16,136 nt of DNA from UBA2279 sp034399355 (GTDB lineage: Bacteria; Actinomycetota; Coriobacteriia; Anaerosomatales; Anaerosomataceae). The position numbers and the translations under genes are program-made. The notes below the pieces were generated by a model. The model worked only from the letters and a program-made list of their open reading frames with translations, searched no databases and had not been told where the DNA came from. The stretch is from the NCBI GenBank assembly GCA_034399355.1, contig JAXMMT010000002.1, positions 1 through 16,136 on the forward strand. The letters are read 5' to 3'. Each line of letters begins with the position of its first letter. Position 1 is the stretch's first letter. This document shows positions 6,396 to 14,230 of this stretch, piece by piece.

Positions 6396-7001
6396 ATGAA
6401 GGTCATCCTGACACAGGACGTGAAGGGACGGGGCAAGGAAGGCGACGTCGTCGATGTCGCCCATGGCTTCGCCGCGAACTTCCTGCTGCCGCGCAAGATC
6501 GCCGTCGAGGCGACGCCCGGCAATCTAAAACAGCTTGAGGCGCGGATGCACAACATCCAGAAGCGTGAATCGATGCGCCGCGGCGAGGCCGAAGGTGTCG
6601 CTGCCGCTGTCGAGGGCAAGACGATTACCATCGCCGCAAAGGCGGGCGACGAGGGCAAGCTCTATGGCTCGATCACGCCTGCGATGATCGCTGACGCGGT
6701 TGCCGAGCAGCTCGGCGTTGAGGTGGATCGCAGAAAGCTTGACGTCCATGCGCACATCAAGACGCTTGGCGAGCATACGGTCCAGCTTCACATCTACTAC
6801 GATGTGAACGCAGATCTCAAAGTCAAGGTCGTGGCCGAGGGTGTCGTTGAGGCGCCGGCCGACAGGCCTGTGGCCGAGGCTGTTAAGGTTGAAGCTGAGG
6901 AAGCGCAGCTCGCCGAAGAGGTCGTTGAGGTTGAAGCCGAGGAAACGTCCGTCACCGAGGAGGCCGAAGAGGTCGCCGAGGACGCTGACGAGCAGGAGTA
7001 A
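6396..7001 (+). CDS. rplI: 50S ribosomal protein L9 with acidic C-terminal extension
   Basis: L9 binds 23S rRNA near the base of the L1 stalk and helps limit frameshifting. The first 150 or so residues are standard: the N-terminal signature VILTQDVKGRGKEGDVVDVAHGF and FLLPRKIA, a central helix, and the C-terminal domain with GKLYGSIT. A further stretch of about 50 residues made almost wholly of Glu, Ala and Val brings the protein to 201 residues, against about 150 in most bacteria. The ATG at 6396 follows AAGGAG (6385-6390). The tail is in frame with no sign of frameshift. Similar acidic tails occur on some ribosomal proteins, and its role here is unknown. Confidence 0.95.
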   Translation: MKVILTQDVKGRGKEGDVVDVAHGFAANFLLPRKIAVEATPGNLKQLEARMHNIQKRESMRRGEAEGVAAAVEGKTITIAAKAGDEGKLYGSITPAMIADAVAEQLGVEVDRRKLDVHAHIKTLGEHTVQLHIYYDVNADLKVKVVAEGVVEAPADRPVAEAVKVEAEEAQLAEEVVEVEAEETSVTEEAEEVAEDADEQE

Positions 7002-7072
7002 CACGCCAGACGGTCTGCCGGAGGCGATCGCCCACATGGGCGGTGCCCTCGGCGGTCCATGGGGGAGCAGGT

Positions 7073-8434
7073 ATGGCAGAGAGCGCGGAGCGTAAGCTGG
7101 CAGAGCGTGTGCCGCCTCACAATCTCGAGGCCGAGCAGTCGCTGCTCGGCTCGATGTTCCTGTCCGCCGAGGCAGTCGAGACCTGTCTCAGTATGGTGGG
7201 CGCCGAGGACTTCTACCGCTCCGCCCACGCCCGCATCTTCGAGGCGATCAATGAGCTCAACGGTCGGGGTGAGCCAATCGACCAGATTACGGTCGCCGAT
7301 CGCCTCGAGGCAACCAGCCGACTTGATGCCGCAGGCGGCAAGCCGTATCTGCTCGACATCACGAGCATGGTTCCCACCGCTGCGAACGCCACCTACTACG
7401 CCGAGATTGTGAGGCGCACATCGATGTTGCGCCAGCTCATTGGTGCAGCAAACAAGATCGCGACCATATCGTATGAGAATCCGGACGACATCGATCGGGT
7501 GGTCGAAGACTCCGAGCGAGCGGTCTTCGAGGTCACCAACAAGCGGGTCTCGAGCAACTTCCGTGATCTTCCCGAGCTCATGAAGATCGGTTTCGACCAG
7601 ATCGAGCAGCTCTACGACCGCAAGGCACACATTACGGGCGTGCCCACGGGCTTCCCGGATCTCGACAAGATCCTGGCTGGTCTACACCGCGGCGACCTGA
7701 TCATCATTGCCGCACGTCCGTCGGTTGGCAAGACGGCGCTTGCCCTGAATATCGCCGTCAATGCAGCGAAAGCGGGACACCCTGTCGCGGTTTTCAGCCT
7801 GGAGATGTCCGCCGAACAACTCGTGCAACGCATCCTGTGTTCTGAGGCCCGAATCGACAGCCAGCGTTTGCGCACCGGCTACCTCAAAGACAGTGACTGG
7901 CCCCAGATCATGCAGGCGATGGGGCGTCTTGCCAGCACTTCGCTGTGGGTCGACGACACGCCCGCGATCTCCATTCTCGAAGTCCGCGCCAAGGCGCGTC
8001 GACTCCTGCGCGACAAGGGAGAAGGGCTCATCATCGTCGATTACCTGCAGTTGATGCAGCCGCAGAACCGCCGTTCGGAGAACCGTCAGGTGGAGATCGC
8101 CGAGATCAGCCGCGGTCTGAAGATCCTCGCGAAGGAACTCAACGTCCCGATTATCGCGCTCTCACAGCTTTCACGTGCTGTTGAACAGCGCGCCGGCAAG
8201 CGGCCACAGCTCTCCGACCTTCGCGAGTCTGGCGCAATCGAGCAAGACGCCGACGTCGTCATGTTCATCGACCGCAACACCGATTCGCGCGGTGAGGAAG
8301 AGGATGGTCGGCCCAACAAGGGCGAGGCGGAGATCATCGTTGCCAAGCATCGCAACGGCCCGACCGACAATTGCCACCTCGCGTTCCTTTCGCAGTACAC
8401 GAAGTTCGTGCCCATGGCTCGAGACGTGCCGTAG
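7073..8434 (+). CDS. dnaB: Replicative DNA helicase DnaB
   Basis: Hexameric 5'-3' helicase that opens the replication fork using ATP. The 453-residue protein has the N-terminal DnaB domain (VPPHNLEAEQSLLGSMF, about 14-115), a linker helix, and a RecA-like motor. Walker A is ARPSVGKT (residues 214-221, catalytic Lys220) and Walker B is GLIIVDYLQL (Asp323). QLSRAVEQR and SDLRESGAIEQDAD are the later helicase motifs. ATG at 7073 is preceded by GGGGAG; an in-frame ATG 30 bases upstream would add a non-conserved head. There is no intein. It is the last gene of the operon and converges with the next gene, the two stop codons lying 3 bases apart. Confidence 0.97.
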   Translation: MAESAERKLAERVPPHNLEAEQSLLGSMFLSAEAVETCLSMVGAEDFYRSAHARIFEAINELNGRGEPIDQITVADRLEATSRLDAAGGKPYLLDITSMVPTAANATYYAEIVRRTSMLRQLIGAANKIATISYENPDDIDRVVEDSERAVFEVTNKRVSSNFRDLPELMKIGFDQIEQLYDRKAHITGVPTGFPDLDKILAGLHRGDLIIIAARPSVGKTALALNIAVNAAKAGHPVAVFSLEMSAEQLVQRILCSEARIDSQRLRTGYLKDSDWPQIMQAMGRLASTSLWVDDTPAISILEVRAKARRLLRDKGEGLIIVDYLQLMQPQNRRSENRQVEIAEISRGLKILAKELNVPIIALSQLSRAVEQRAGKRPQLSDLRESGAIEQDADVVMFIDRNTDSRGEEEDGRPNKGEAEIIVAKHRNGPTDNCHLAFLSQYTKFVPMARDVP

Positions 8435-8437
8435 GTT

Positions 8438-8857
8438 CTACTCGGCGGGAAACTCCTTCGGCACACGGCCGATTGCTCTGATCGAGCAGCGGGAGACCCG
8501 GTTGAGCGCCAACTCATCCGCTCGTTCGCGCACCGCCTTGCGGCCCACACCGGGGTTCAGGTACACATCGAAGATTCGGCGGCCGTAGCGCCGTTCCAGC
8601 GCCGCAAGCTCATCGAGTACATGCAGTGCGGCCGCCTCTTTCAGGTACAGCGACACGCGGTCGGGCAGGTCGGGGAGGTCGCCGACGGCAGCGAATACGT
8701 GCCACCCCTCGATCACATCCACTTTCGGGTTGACCGGCCACACCTCCCAGCCCTCCTCGGCATAGGCACGGACGGCCTTGTTGCCGAACTTGGCCCGATC
8801 GGCCGAGGCGCCCACGATCGCGATCGTGCGCTTGGGTTGCTCGGCCTTGGATGCCAT
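8438..8857 (-). CDS. CoA-binding domain protein
   Basis: A 139-residue stand-alone CoA_binding Rossmann protein of the YccU type. It opens TIAIVGAS, a nucleotide-binding turn, followed by GWEVWPVNPK and the family's C-terminal pattern (FDVYLNPGVG). Stand-alone members bind CoA or a related nucleotide; their biological role is not established. ATG at 8857 (minus strand) is preceded by GAGAGGAGT. It converges on dnaB and is divergent to the FAD-dependent dehydrogenase gene. It ends VPKEFPAE with no extra domain. Confidence 0.88.
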   Translation of the reverse strand: MASKAEQPKRTIAIVGASADRAKFGNKAVRAYAEEGWEVWPVNPKVDVIEGWHVFAAVGDLPDLPDRVSLYLKEAAALHVLDELAALERRYGRRIFDVYLNPGVGRKAVRERADELALNRVSRCSIRAIGRVPKEFPAE

Positions 8858-8999
8858 GGTCAGACTCCTCTCGCAGCTACATGGTGCGGCGCCTCTTTCG
8901 CGTCACGTGATACCTCCCCGCGTGTCTGCCGAGAGAAACAGAGCGACCTTCGGGTACACTCATGGCTGTCGAGTGAGCACGGCAGAAGGAGGGGGCTTC
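8858..8999. other. Divergent intergenic region
   Basis: This 142-base gap separates two divergent genes and should hold a promoter for each. I see TACACT (8955-8960) as a -10-like box for the rightward gene, but no matching -35 at 16-18 bases. For the leftward gene nothing convincing was found. Confidence 0.35.
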
Positions 9000-10388
9000 A
9001 TGAGCAAGGAACGCTACGACGTCGTCATCGTCGGTGCGGGGCCTGCGGGCATCTTCGCCGCCATCGAGCTCATTCGCGCACGGAAGGACCTGCGGATCCT
9101 GCTGGCCGAGCGCGGTAAGCCCATCTCGAAGCGACGCTGCCCCGCGCGCGAGACACACTGCGTGGGCTGTGAGACCTGCGCGATCATGACTGGCTGGGGC
9201 GGCGCGGGAGCGTTCTCAGACGGCAAGCTCACACTGACGACCGAGGTCGGCGGGTGGCTCGGCGAGTACGTCGGTACCAAAGCACTCGAGCGACTCGTGG
9301 ACGATGCGGACAGCATATGGCTCGAGTTCGGTGCGACGACCGAGGTGCATGTCCCTGATGCCGAGACGGCTGAGCGTCTTTCGCGCGAGGCGACGCTTGC
9401 CGGGATGCGCCTCGTGCCGATGCGCATCCGTCACATCGGCACCGATCGCTCCCTCCAGGTGTTGCAGGCCATGCACGACTACCTTGTCGAGCAGGGGGTC
9501 GACGTCCGCACGGGGGTCCGCGCTTCACGCATTCTCGCCGAGAGCGGTCACGTCACGGGTGTCGAGCTTGAGGGCGGTGAGGTCATGCTGGCCCCGGTGG
9601 TCATCGCGGCACCCGGTCGCGACGGCGCTGACTGGCTGGCCGAGCAGGCACGCGAACTCGACATCGGGCTCGTGAGCAATGCCGTCGACATCGGCGTGCG
9701 CGTTGAAGTGCCCGCGCCGGTCATGGAGCGGCTGACCGATCCCCTCTACGAGGCCAAACTCATCTACTACTCCAAGCAGTTCGGCGATCAGGTGCGCACG
9801 TTCTGCATGAACCCGTACGGCGAGGTCACCACCGAGAGCTACGGCGACATCATCACGGTGAACGGCCATTCTTTTGCCGAGAAGCGCACGGCCAACACCA
9901 ACTTCGCGGTGCTGGTGAGCCAGAACTTCACGCACCCGTTCCACGAGCCGATCACCTACGGCTCCTCGATTGCGCGCCTCGCGAACCTGCTCGGCGAGGG
10001 CATCATCGTGCAGCGCCTCGGCGACCTACGAGCGGGTCGGCGTTCGACGGCGAAGCGCATCGCCCAGTCGGTCGTCGAGCCGACGATGCCGCAGGCGACG
10101 CCGGGCGACCTCAGCTTCGTGCTGCCATACCGCCACCTCGCCGATATCCTCGAGTTCCTCGACGCGATGGACACGCTGGCTCCGGGAGTGGCAGACGACG
10201 GTACGCTGCTCTATGGCATCGAGGTGAAGTTCTACTCTTCCCGCCTTGAGCTCGACTCGATGCTACAGACGCAAGTCGCGGGCCTCTACGCCATCGGCGA
10301 TGGCGCCGGCGTGACGCGCGGCCTGGTGCAGTCCAGCGCGAGCGGTCTGGTGGCGGCGCGTTCAGTGGTACGCGGAGGTATCGGGTAG
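9000..10388 (+). CDS. FAD-dependent dehydrogenase of the COG2509 type
   Basis: Predicted flavoprotein of 462 residues. The dinucleotide motif GAGPAG (residues 12-17) is followed by Glu37 at the end of the second strand, typical of FAD binding. A Cys cluster (Cys47, Cys54, Cys57, Cys60) precedes the characteristic GWGGAGAFSDGKL stretch (from residue 65). The C-terminus has the second FAD signature, LYAIGDGAGVTRGL. The Cys spacing, CX6CX2CX2C, suggests an iron-sulfur or metal site, which is not proven. ATG at 9000 follows AAGGAGGGGG (8986-8995). Substrate and pathway are unknown for this family. It stands in its own unit upstream of the ornithine operon, separated by 153 bases. Confidence 0.88.
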   Translation: MSKERYDVVIVGAGPAGIFAAIELIRARKDLRILLAERGKPISKRRCPARETHCVGCETCAIMTGWGGAGAFSDGKLTLTTEVGGWLGEYVGTKALERLVDDADSIWLEFGATTEVHVPDAETAERLSREATLAGMRLVPMRIRHIGTDRSLQVLQAMHDYLVEQGVDVRTGVRASRILAESGHVTGVELEGGEVMLAPVVIAAPGRDGADWLAEQARELDIGLVSNAVDIGVRVEVPAPVMERLTDPLYEAKLIYYSKQFGDQVRTFCMNPYGEVTTESYGDIITVNGHSFAEKRTANTNFAVLVSQNFTHPFHEPITYGSSIARLANLLGEGIIVQRLGDLRAGRRSTAKRIAQSVVEPTMPQATPGDLSFVLPYRHLADILEFLDAMDTLAPGVADDGTLLYGIEVKFYSSRLELDSMLQTQVAGLYAIGDGAGVTRGLVQSSASGLVAARSVVRGGIG

Positions 10389-10394
10389 CCGGGT

Positions 10395-10451
10395 CTTCTC
10401 GGCAGGCTAGATCCTACGGTACTTCTTCAGCGCGAGAATGTTGCCGAGAAG
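10395..10451. repeat. Perfect 10-bp inverted repeat upstream of the ornithine operon
   Basis: CTTCTCGGCA (10395-10404) and TGCCGAGAAG (10442-10451) are perfect complements across a 37-base spacer, in the 153-base gap before ord. It could be a hairpin that terminates the previous transcript, an RNA leader element, or a split operator. Downstream, TGTATA (10495-10500) could serve as a -10 box with no clear -35. Confidence 0.55.
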
Positions 10452-10541
10452 TGCGCACGCTCTCGCGCAACCGGCGGCGTCACGCTATCGTGGATGTATA
10501 GGAAGCACGCACTTCTGTATCAACACCGAAGGAGAGTCCGT

Positions 10542-11552
10542 ATGATCAAGGTCGCCGTGTGGGGTACGGGCATGATGGGGCAGGGACTTCTAGGCTTCCT
10601 GCTGGACAGGCCCAAGGACGTGGAACTCGTGGGCGCCATCGTCACCAATCCCGCCAAGGAAGGCAAGACGGTCGGCGAACTTCTCGGCCGTGACTGCGAC
10701 GTTAAGATGACGACCGATTACGCGGCGGTGCTGGCCAGCAAGCCCGACGTCGTCTGCATCTGTACGCAGAGCAACCTCGACGAGATCACCTCGCAGGTTG
10801 AGCCGTGCGTACGCGCTGGCGCGAATGTGCTCTGTATCGCCGAGAAACTCGCGTACCCGTGGGCGAGCGATTCGGAGTGGGCCGTACGCTTCGATGAGCT
10901 GGCCGAGGAGTACGGCGTGTCCATTCTCGGCACCGGTATCAACCCCGGCTTCATCCTCGACGCGCTTATCGTCGCGTGGACCTCGATCTGCCTGCGGGTC
11001 GACCGCATCGAAGCGCAGCGTGTGAACGACCTCTCGCCCTTTGGGCCCACCGTTATGGCGAGCCAGGGTGTGGGCACCACGGTGGAGGAGTTCGAGAGTG
11101 GCGTGGCGGACGGCTCGATTGTCGGTCATATCGGCTTCCAGGAGTCGATCAGCCTTATCGCCGACGCGATCGGCTGGGAGATTGACGAGATTGTCGAGAC
11201 GCGTGAGCCCATCGTCACGACGGTGGAGCGCTCGACTCCGCACGTGCATGTGAAGCCCGGCGATGTGGCTGGCTGCAAGCACATTGGTCGCGGCTACTCC
11301 GGCGGCGAGCTCAAGATCGAGCTTATCCACCCGCAGCAGATCCACCCCGAGATGGAGAGCATCGACACCGGTGACTACATCACCATCCACGGCGAGCCCG
11401 AGGTGCACATGGTGAACGCGCCGGAGATTCCCGGCGGCAAAGGCACGTACGCGAGCACCGGCAACTACATCCCGCTGCTCATCGACGCCCCTGCGGGCAT
11501 ACTTACCGTGGTAGACATGCCGCTCCCCAGATTCTGGGCCCCGACCGTCTAG
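10542..11552 (+). CDS. ord: 2,4-diaminopentanoate dehydrogenase
   Basis: Oxidative deamination of (2R,4S)-2,4-diaminopentanoate to 2-amino-4-oxopentanoate with NAD(P)+, the step after ornithine aminomutase. The 336-residue protein has a DapB-like Rossmann domain with VWGTGMMG (Gly8, Gly10, Gly13), then a catalytic/dimer domain containing EKLAYPW and GTGINPGFILD. ATG at 10542 follows AAGGAG (10529-10534); an in-frame ATG at 10494 is upstream of this site and less likely. The thiolase genes directly downstream and the aminomutase genes further on support the specific name over a generic dihydrodipicolinate reductase. Confidence 0.93.
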   Translation: MIKVAVWGTGMMGQGLLGFLLDRPKDVELVGAIVTNPAKEGKTVGELLGRDCDVKMTTDYAAVLASKPDVVCICTQSNLDEITSQVEPCVRAGANVLCIAEKLAYPWASDSEWAVRFDELAEEYGVSILGTGINPGFILDALIVAWTSICLRVDRIEAQRVNDLSPFGPTVMASQGVGTTVEEFESGVADGSIVGHIGFQESISLIADAIGWEIDEIVETREPIVTTVERSTPHVHVKPGDVAGCKHIGRGYSGGELKIELIHPQQIHPEMESIDTGDYITIHGEPEVHMVNAPEIPGGKGTYASTGNYIPLLIDAPAGILTVVDMPLPRFWAPTV

Positions 11553-11561
11553 AGGTGACCG

Positions 11562-11903
11562 ATGATGTCTGACGCCGAGCGCTGCATCGCTGGCGGCTGG
11601 GTGGAGGTCGAGCGTGTGCTGCTCGATCCCGCCGATCGCTCGACGAACCTGCCGGCCGACACTGCCGCGCAACCGCTGCTCGTGTGGGTGAAGGGTTTCG
11701 CGCGTGCCGAAGCGAGTGTGGGCGAGCGCGTCGAGGTCGAGACGATGACCGGCCGCAGGGTGACGGGACGCTTGACCGAGGTGAACCCGGGTTACACGCA
11801 CACGTTCGGTAAACCGGCGCCTGAGCTCACGCACGTGGGGCGAGACCTGCGTGATCGAGTGGCCGCCTACCGCGCCTTCGCTGACGCGAAGGCGGGTGAG
11901 TGA
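11562..11903 (+). CDS. ortA: 2-amino-4-oxopentanoate thiolase, alpha subunit
   Basis: Small subunit of the thiolase that, with CoA, splits 2-amino-4-oxopentanoate into acetyl-CoA and alanine. The 113-residue protein shows the family pattern: a DRSTNLPADT segment, WVKGF, and GYTHTFG followed by PELTHVGRDLR. The ATG at 11562 (or 11565) is 9 bases after the ord stop, with AGAGGTGA between. It has no catalytic cofactor site of its own. The next gene starts within its last codons, an 8-base overlap that fits stoichiometric synthesis of the two subunits. Confidence 0.93.
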   Translation: MMSDAERCIAGGWVEVERVLLDPADRSTNLPADTAAQPLLVWVKGFARAEASVGERVEVETMTGRRVTGRLTEVNPGYTHTFGKPAPELTHVGRDLRDRVAAYRAFADAKAGE

Positions 11904-13314
11904 GGTGGTCGGACGCACCGAAGCTATCCTCGCGCGCAAGGGCGAGATCATGAAGCGGGCGCTCGGCATGGATTACGCTGAGTTCGAGCGCAGCCCCATC
12001 GCCTTCGACTACGAAGGCTTGATGGGCGCACACGGCTACTCGCTGCAAGACATCATCGGCATCCAGCTGGCGGCGGGCGTGGGGAAGACGCCGCTGCTCG
12101 AGCTGCGCAATCTCACCGACCTCGTGCGCTCCTACGCTGACCCCGGCATGGGCGCGCGCATCTTCGTCAAAGACGAGGCCGCCAACATGGCGGGATCGTT
12201 CAAGGACCGCCGCGCGAGCGTGAGCATCCACGTCGCGAAAGAGAAGGGCTACGAGGGTGTCATCGCGGCGACTTCGGGTAACTACGGCGCTGCCGTCTCG
12301 AGCCAGGCCGCGCGCGCGTCGCTCAAGTGCATTATCGTGCAGGAGGCGTTCGACTCCCGTCACATCGGCCAGCCCGAGATCGTCGAGAAGTCGCGCATCT
12401 GCGAGGCGTTCGGCGCCGAGGTCATCCAGCTCTCGGTGGGCCCCGAGCTGTTCAGCCACATGCTCGAGCTGCTCGACGAGACCGGCTACCTGGCCGCCTC
12501 GCTCTACTCGGCGTTCGGTGTGTCGGGAATCGAGACGCTTGGCTGGGAGCTGGCCGAGGAGATGACGGCGCTCACCGGTGCGCCGCCCACGCACGTGGTC
12601 GTCACGCACGCAGGCGGCGGCAACACGACCGGCACCGCGCGGGGGCTCAAGCGAGCCGGCGCGAAGACCGAAATCGTGAGCGCGAGCGTGGACCTGAGCG
12701 GCCTGCACATGGCGAGCGACGCTGACTTCAACCGCAAAAGCTTCACCACCGGGCACACCGGCTTCGGCGTGCCGTTTGCCACCTGGCCGGACCGTGCCGA
12801 CGTGCCGCGTAACGCCGCACGCGCGCTGCGCTACATGGACCGCTATCTCACCGTCAGCCAGGGTGAGGTCTTCTACGTGACCGAGGCGATGGCCAAGCTC
12901 GAAGGTCTCGAGCGCGGGCCTTCCGGCAACTCCGCCATGGCCGCGGCGATGTCGCTCGCCCGCGACCTGCCGCGCGACGCCACGGTCGTCGTGCAGGAGA
13001 CCGAGTACACCGGTGCCGGCAAGCATCACTGGGCGCAGCTGAACTTCGCGCGTCAGCAGGGCATCGAGGTGCGCGCGGGCGATCCGGCGGAGAGCGTCCC
13101 TGGCACGAGCATTATCATCCCCGAGCGGCCCGAGCAGATCCGTGCGAAAGACTTCGACCTCGGCAAACTACGCCGGAGTTACGTCCGCAACGCGCTCGCG
13201 CATGCGCCCGAGGGCTACGTGCCCACCGCTGACGACATCGAGTTCCTGGCCGAGGACAGCAACTGCACGCCGGCGGCGGTCGAGGAGATCCTCGTCGCCC
13301 TCAAGGAGGCGTAG
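11896..13314 (+). CDS. ortB: 2-amino-4-oxopentanoate thiolase, beta subunit (PLP enzyme)
   Basis: Catalytic PLP-dependent subunit of the thiolase, 472 residues, of the tryptophan-synthase-beta fold. The cofactor lysine is Lys103 in AGSFKDRR. Other features are the SGNYGAA motif that follows and the phosphate-binding glycine run AGGGNTTGT. GTG at 11896 overlaps the ortA end and gives an N-terminus (SEVVGRTEAILARK) that suits the family; the next in-frame GTG is 11905. An earlier in-frame ATG lies deep inside ortA and is unlikely. Unlike Claisen-type thiolases, this enzyme works through PLP. Confidence 0.93.
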   Translation: MSEVVGRTEAILARKGEIMKRALGMDYAEFERSPIAFDYEGLMGAHGYSLQDIIGIQLAAGVGKTPLLELRNLTDLVRSYADPGMGARIFVKDEAANMAGSFKDRRASVSIHVAKEKGYEGVIAATSGNYGAAVSSQAARASLKCIIVQEAFDSRHIGQPEIVEKSRICEAFGAEVIQLSVGPELFSHMLELLDETGYLAASLYSAFGVSGIETLGWELAEEMTALTGAPPTHVVVTHAGGGNTTGTARGLKRAGAKTEIVSASVDLSGLHMASDADFNRKSFTTGHTGFGVPFATWPDRADVPRNAARALRYMDRYLTVSQGEVFYVTEAMAKLEGLERGPSGNSAMAAAMSLARDLPRDATVVVQETEYTGAGKHHWAQLNFARQQGIEVRAGDPAESVPGTSIIIPERPEQIRAKDFDLGKLRRSYVRNALAHAPEGYVPTADDIEFLAEDSNCTPAAVEEILVALKEA

Positions 13315-13317
13315 CGC

Positions 13318-13809
13318 GTGTCTGACCTCCATCAGCAGGACACCAGCGACACCGCCGCCGGGTTTTCGCGTCGACGGAGAGCGATGGGGGTCGTTGTGCT
13401 GCTGGTCATCATTGCAGTTCTCGCGTTCGCTATCGTGAAGCTTCTTCCGCAGAAAACGACGCCTTCGACCGTCGCGGCGATCGACAGCGATGCAGTGGCC
13501 GCTTACGAGGCCGCGCTCGATGCCGAGCTGCCGATCTACGTGCTCTTCCACTCGCGGAGCTGCCAGCCGTGCATCGAGATCGATGCCGTTGCACAAGAGG
13601 TCGTTCCCGAGTATGCGGGCAGGGTCTCCTTTGTGGATGTCATCACCGACGACCCGGCGGGCAAGGAGCTGGCCGCCCGGCTCCCCTTCCAGTTCATCCC
13701 AACCTCATACTTCCTTGCAGCAGACGGCAGTGTGGCCGACATGTATACAGGAGTTCTGGACGCCACAGCGATGCGTGCCCGTCTCGACACCTTGCTCGAA
13801 GAAGAATAA
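13318..13809 (+). CDS. Membrane-anchored thioredoxin-like protein in the ornithine operon
   Basis: A 163-residue protein with an Arg-rich cytoplasmic head (RRRR at 18-21), one transmembrane helix (about 23-40) and an extracytoplasmic thioredoxin fold. The active-site motif is CQPC (Cys82, Cys85) after LFHSRS. The cis-proline position follows in FIPTSYF. It is related in layout to TlpA/Trx-like proteins that move disulfide electrons outside the membrane. GTG at 13318 follows AAGGAGG (13303-13309) and lies 3 bases after the ortB stop. Thioredoxin genes are not a known part of the ornithine pathway, and no CcdA/DsbD-type partner is in the window. Its role is unknown. Confidence 0.88.
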   Translation: MSDLHQQDTSDTAAGFSRRRRAMGVVVLLVIIAVLAFAIVKLLPQKTTPSTVAAIDSDAVAAYEAALDAELPIYVLFHSRSCQPCIEIDAVAQEVVPEYAGRVSFVDVITDDPAGKELAARLPFQFIPTSYFLAADGSVADMYTGVLDATAMRARLDTLLEEE

Positions 13810-13867
13810 GCGGACAGAATCGCATAAGAACGGCACCGCACTGCATACCGAGTACTAAGGAGCCCGC

Positions 13868-14230
13868 ATGGTTCGCCCCGACACGTTCCATGAGGTCCGC
13901 GAGCATCTGGCGGACCTGTCCGACGAGCAGCTTGAGGCCCGCTTCTGGGAGCTTTCGGACGAGGTCGTCTCCCCGCTCGTCGAGCTGGCGCGTACGCACA
14001 CCTCTCCCTCGATCGAGCGCAGCGTGCTCATGCGCATGGGCATCGACTCGCGCACGTGCGCGGCCGTGGTGGCCGAGTGCGAGAAACGCGGGCTTCTCGG
14101 CCATGGGGCGGGACACGTCGTCTACATCTGCATGCAGCAGTGGGAGTGCGATGCTCCGGAGGCGGCACGCCGTCTTGCCGAGGGGGACGGCTGGGACATC
14201 GCCGACGTGAAGTGGGGTGGCGCGCGATGA
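13868..14230 (+). CDS. oraS: D-ornithine 4,5-aminomutase, small subunit
   Basis: Small subunit of the adenosylcobalamin- and PLP-dependent aminomutase that moves the 5-amino group of D-ornithine to C4. The 120-residue length matches the known subunit (about 121). Family segments are present: SPSIERSVLMRMGIDS and GLLGHGAGHVVY. ATG at 13868 follows AAGGAG (13857-13862). It ends in a TGA that overlaps the oraE ATG (ATGA), so the two subunits are translationally coupled. A 58-base gap with no other feature separates it from the thioredoxin-like gene. Confidence 0.95.
   Translation: MVRPDTFHEVREHLADLSDEQLEARFWELSDEVVSPLVELARTHTSPSIERSVLMRMGIDSRTCAAVVAECEKRGLLGHGAGHVVYICMQQWECDAPEAARRLAEGDGWDIADVKWGGAR

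Noticed and set aside
7006..7050. Small inverted repeats between rplI and dnaB as a terminator
   Set aside because: The stems are only about 5 bp, with no T tract and only 71 bases between genes. The operon probably reads through.
10389..10541. Cobalamin riboswitch before the cobalamin-dependent ornithine operon
   Set aside because: I looked for the conserved B12-box core and did not find it. The gap is also shorter than a typical cobalamin riboswitch plus promoter.
10590..11969. 459-residue minus-strand open frame over ord and ortA
   Set aside because: A long antisense frame is expected in high-GC coding DNA. It has no recognisable family, and the plus-strand genes are firmly identified.
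11827..13029. 400-residue minus-strand open frame over ortB
   Set aside because: Same reason: it is a shadow of a well-supported PLP enzyme gene and has a His/Arg/Asp-rich composition.
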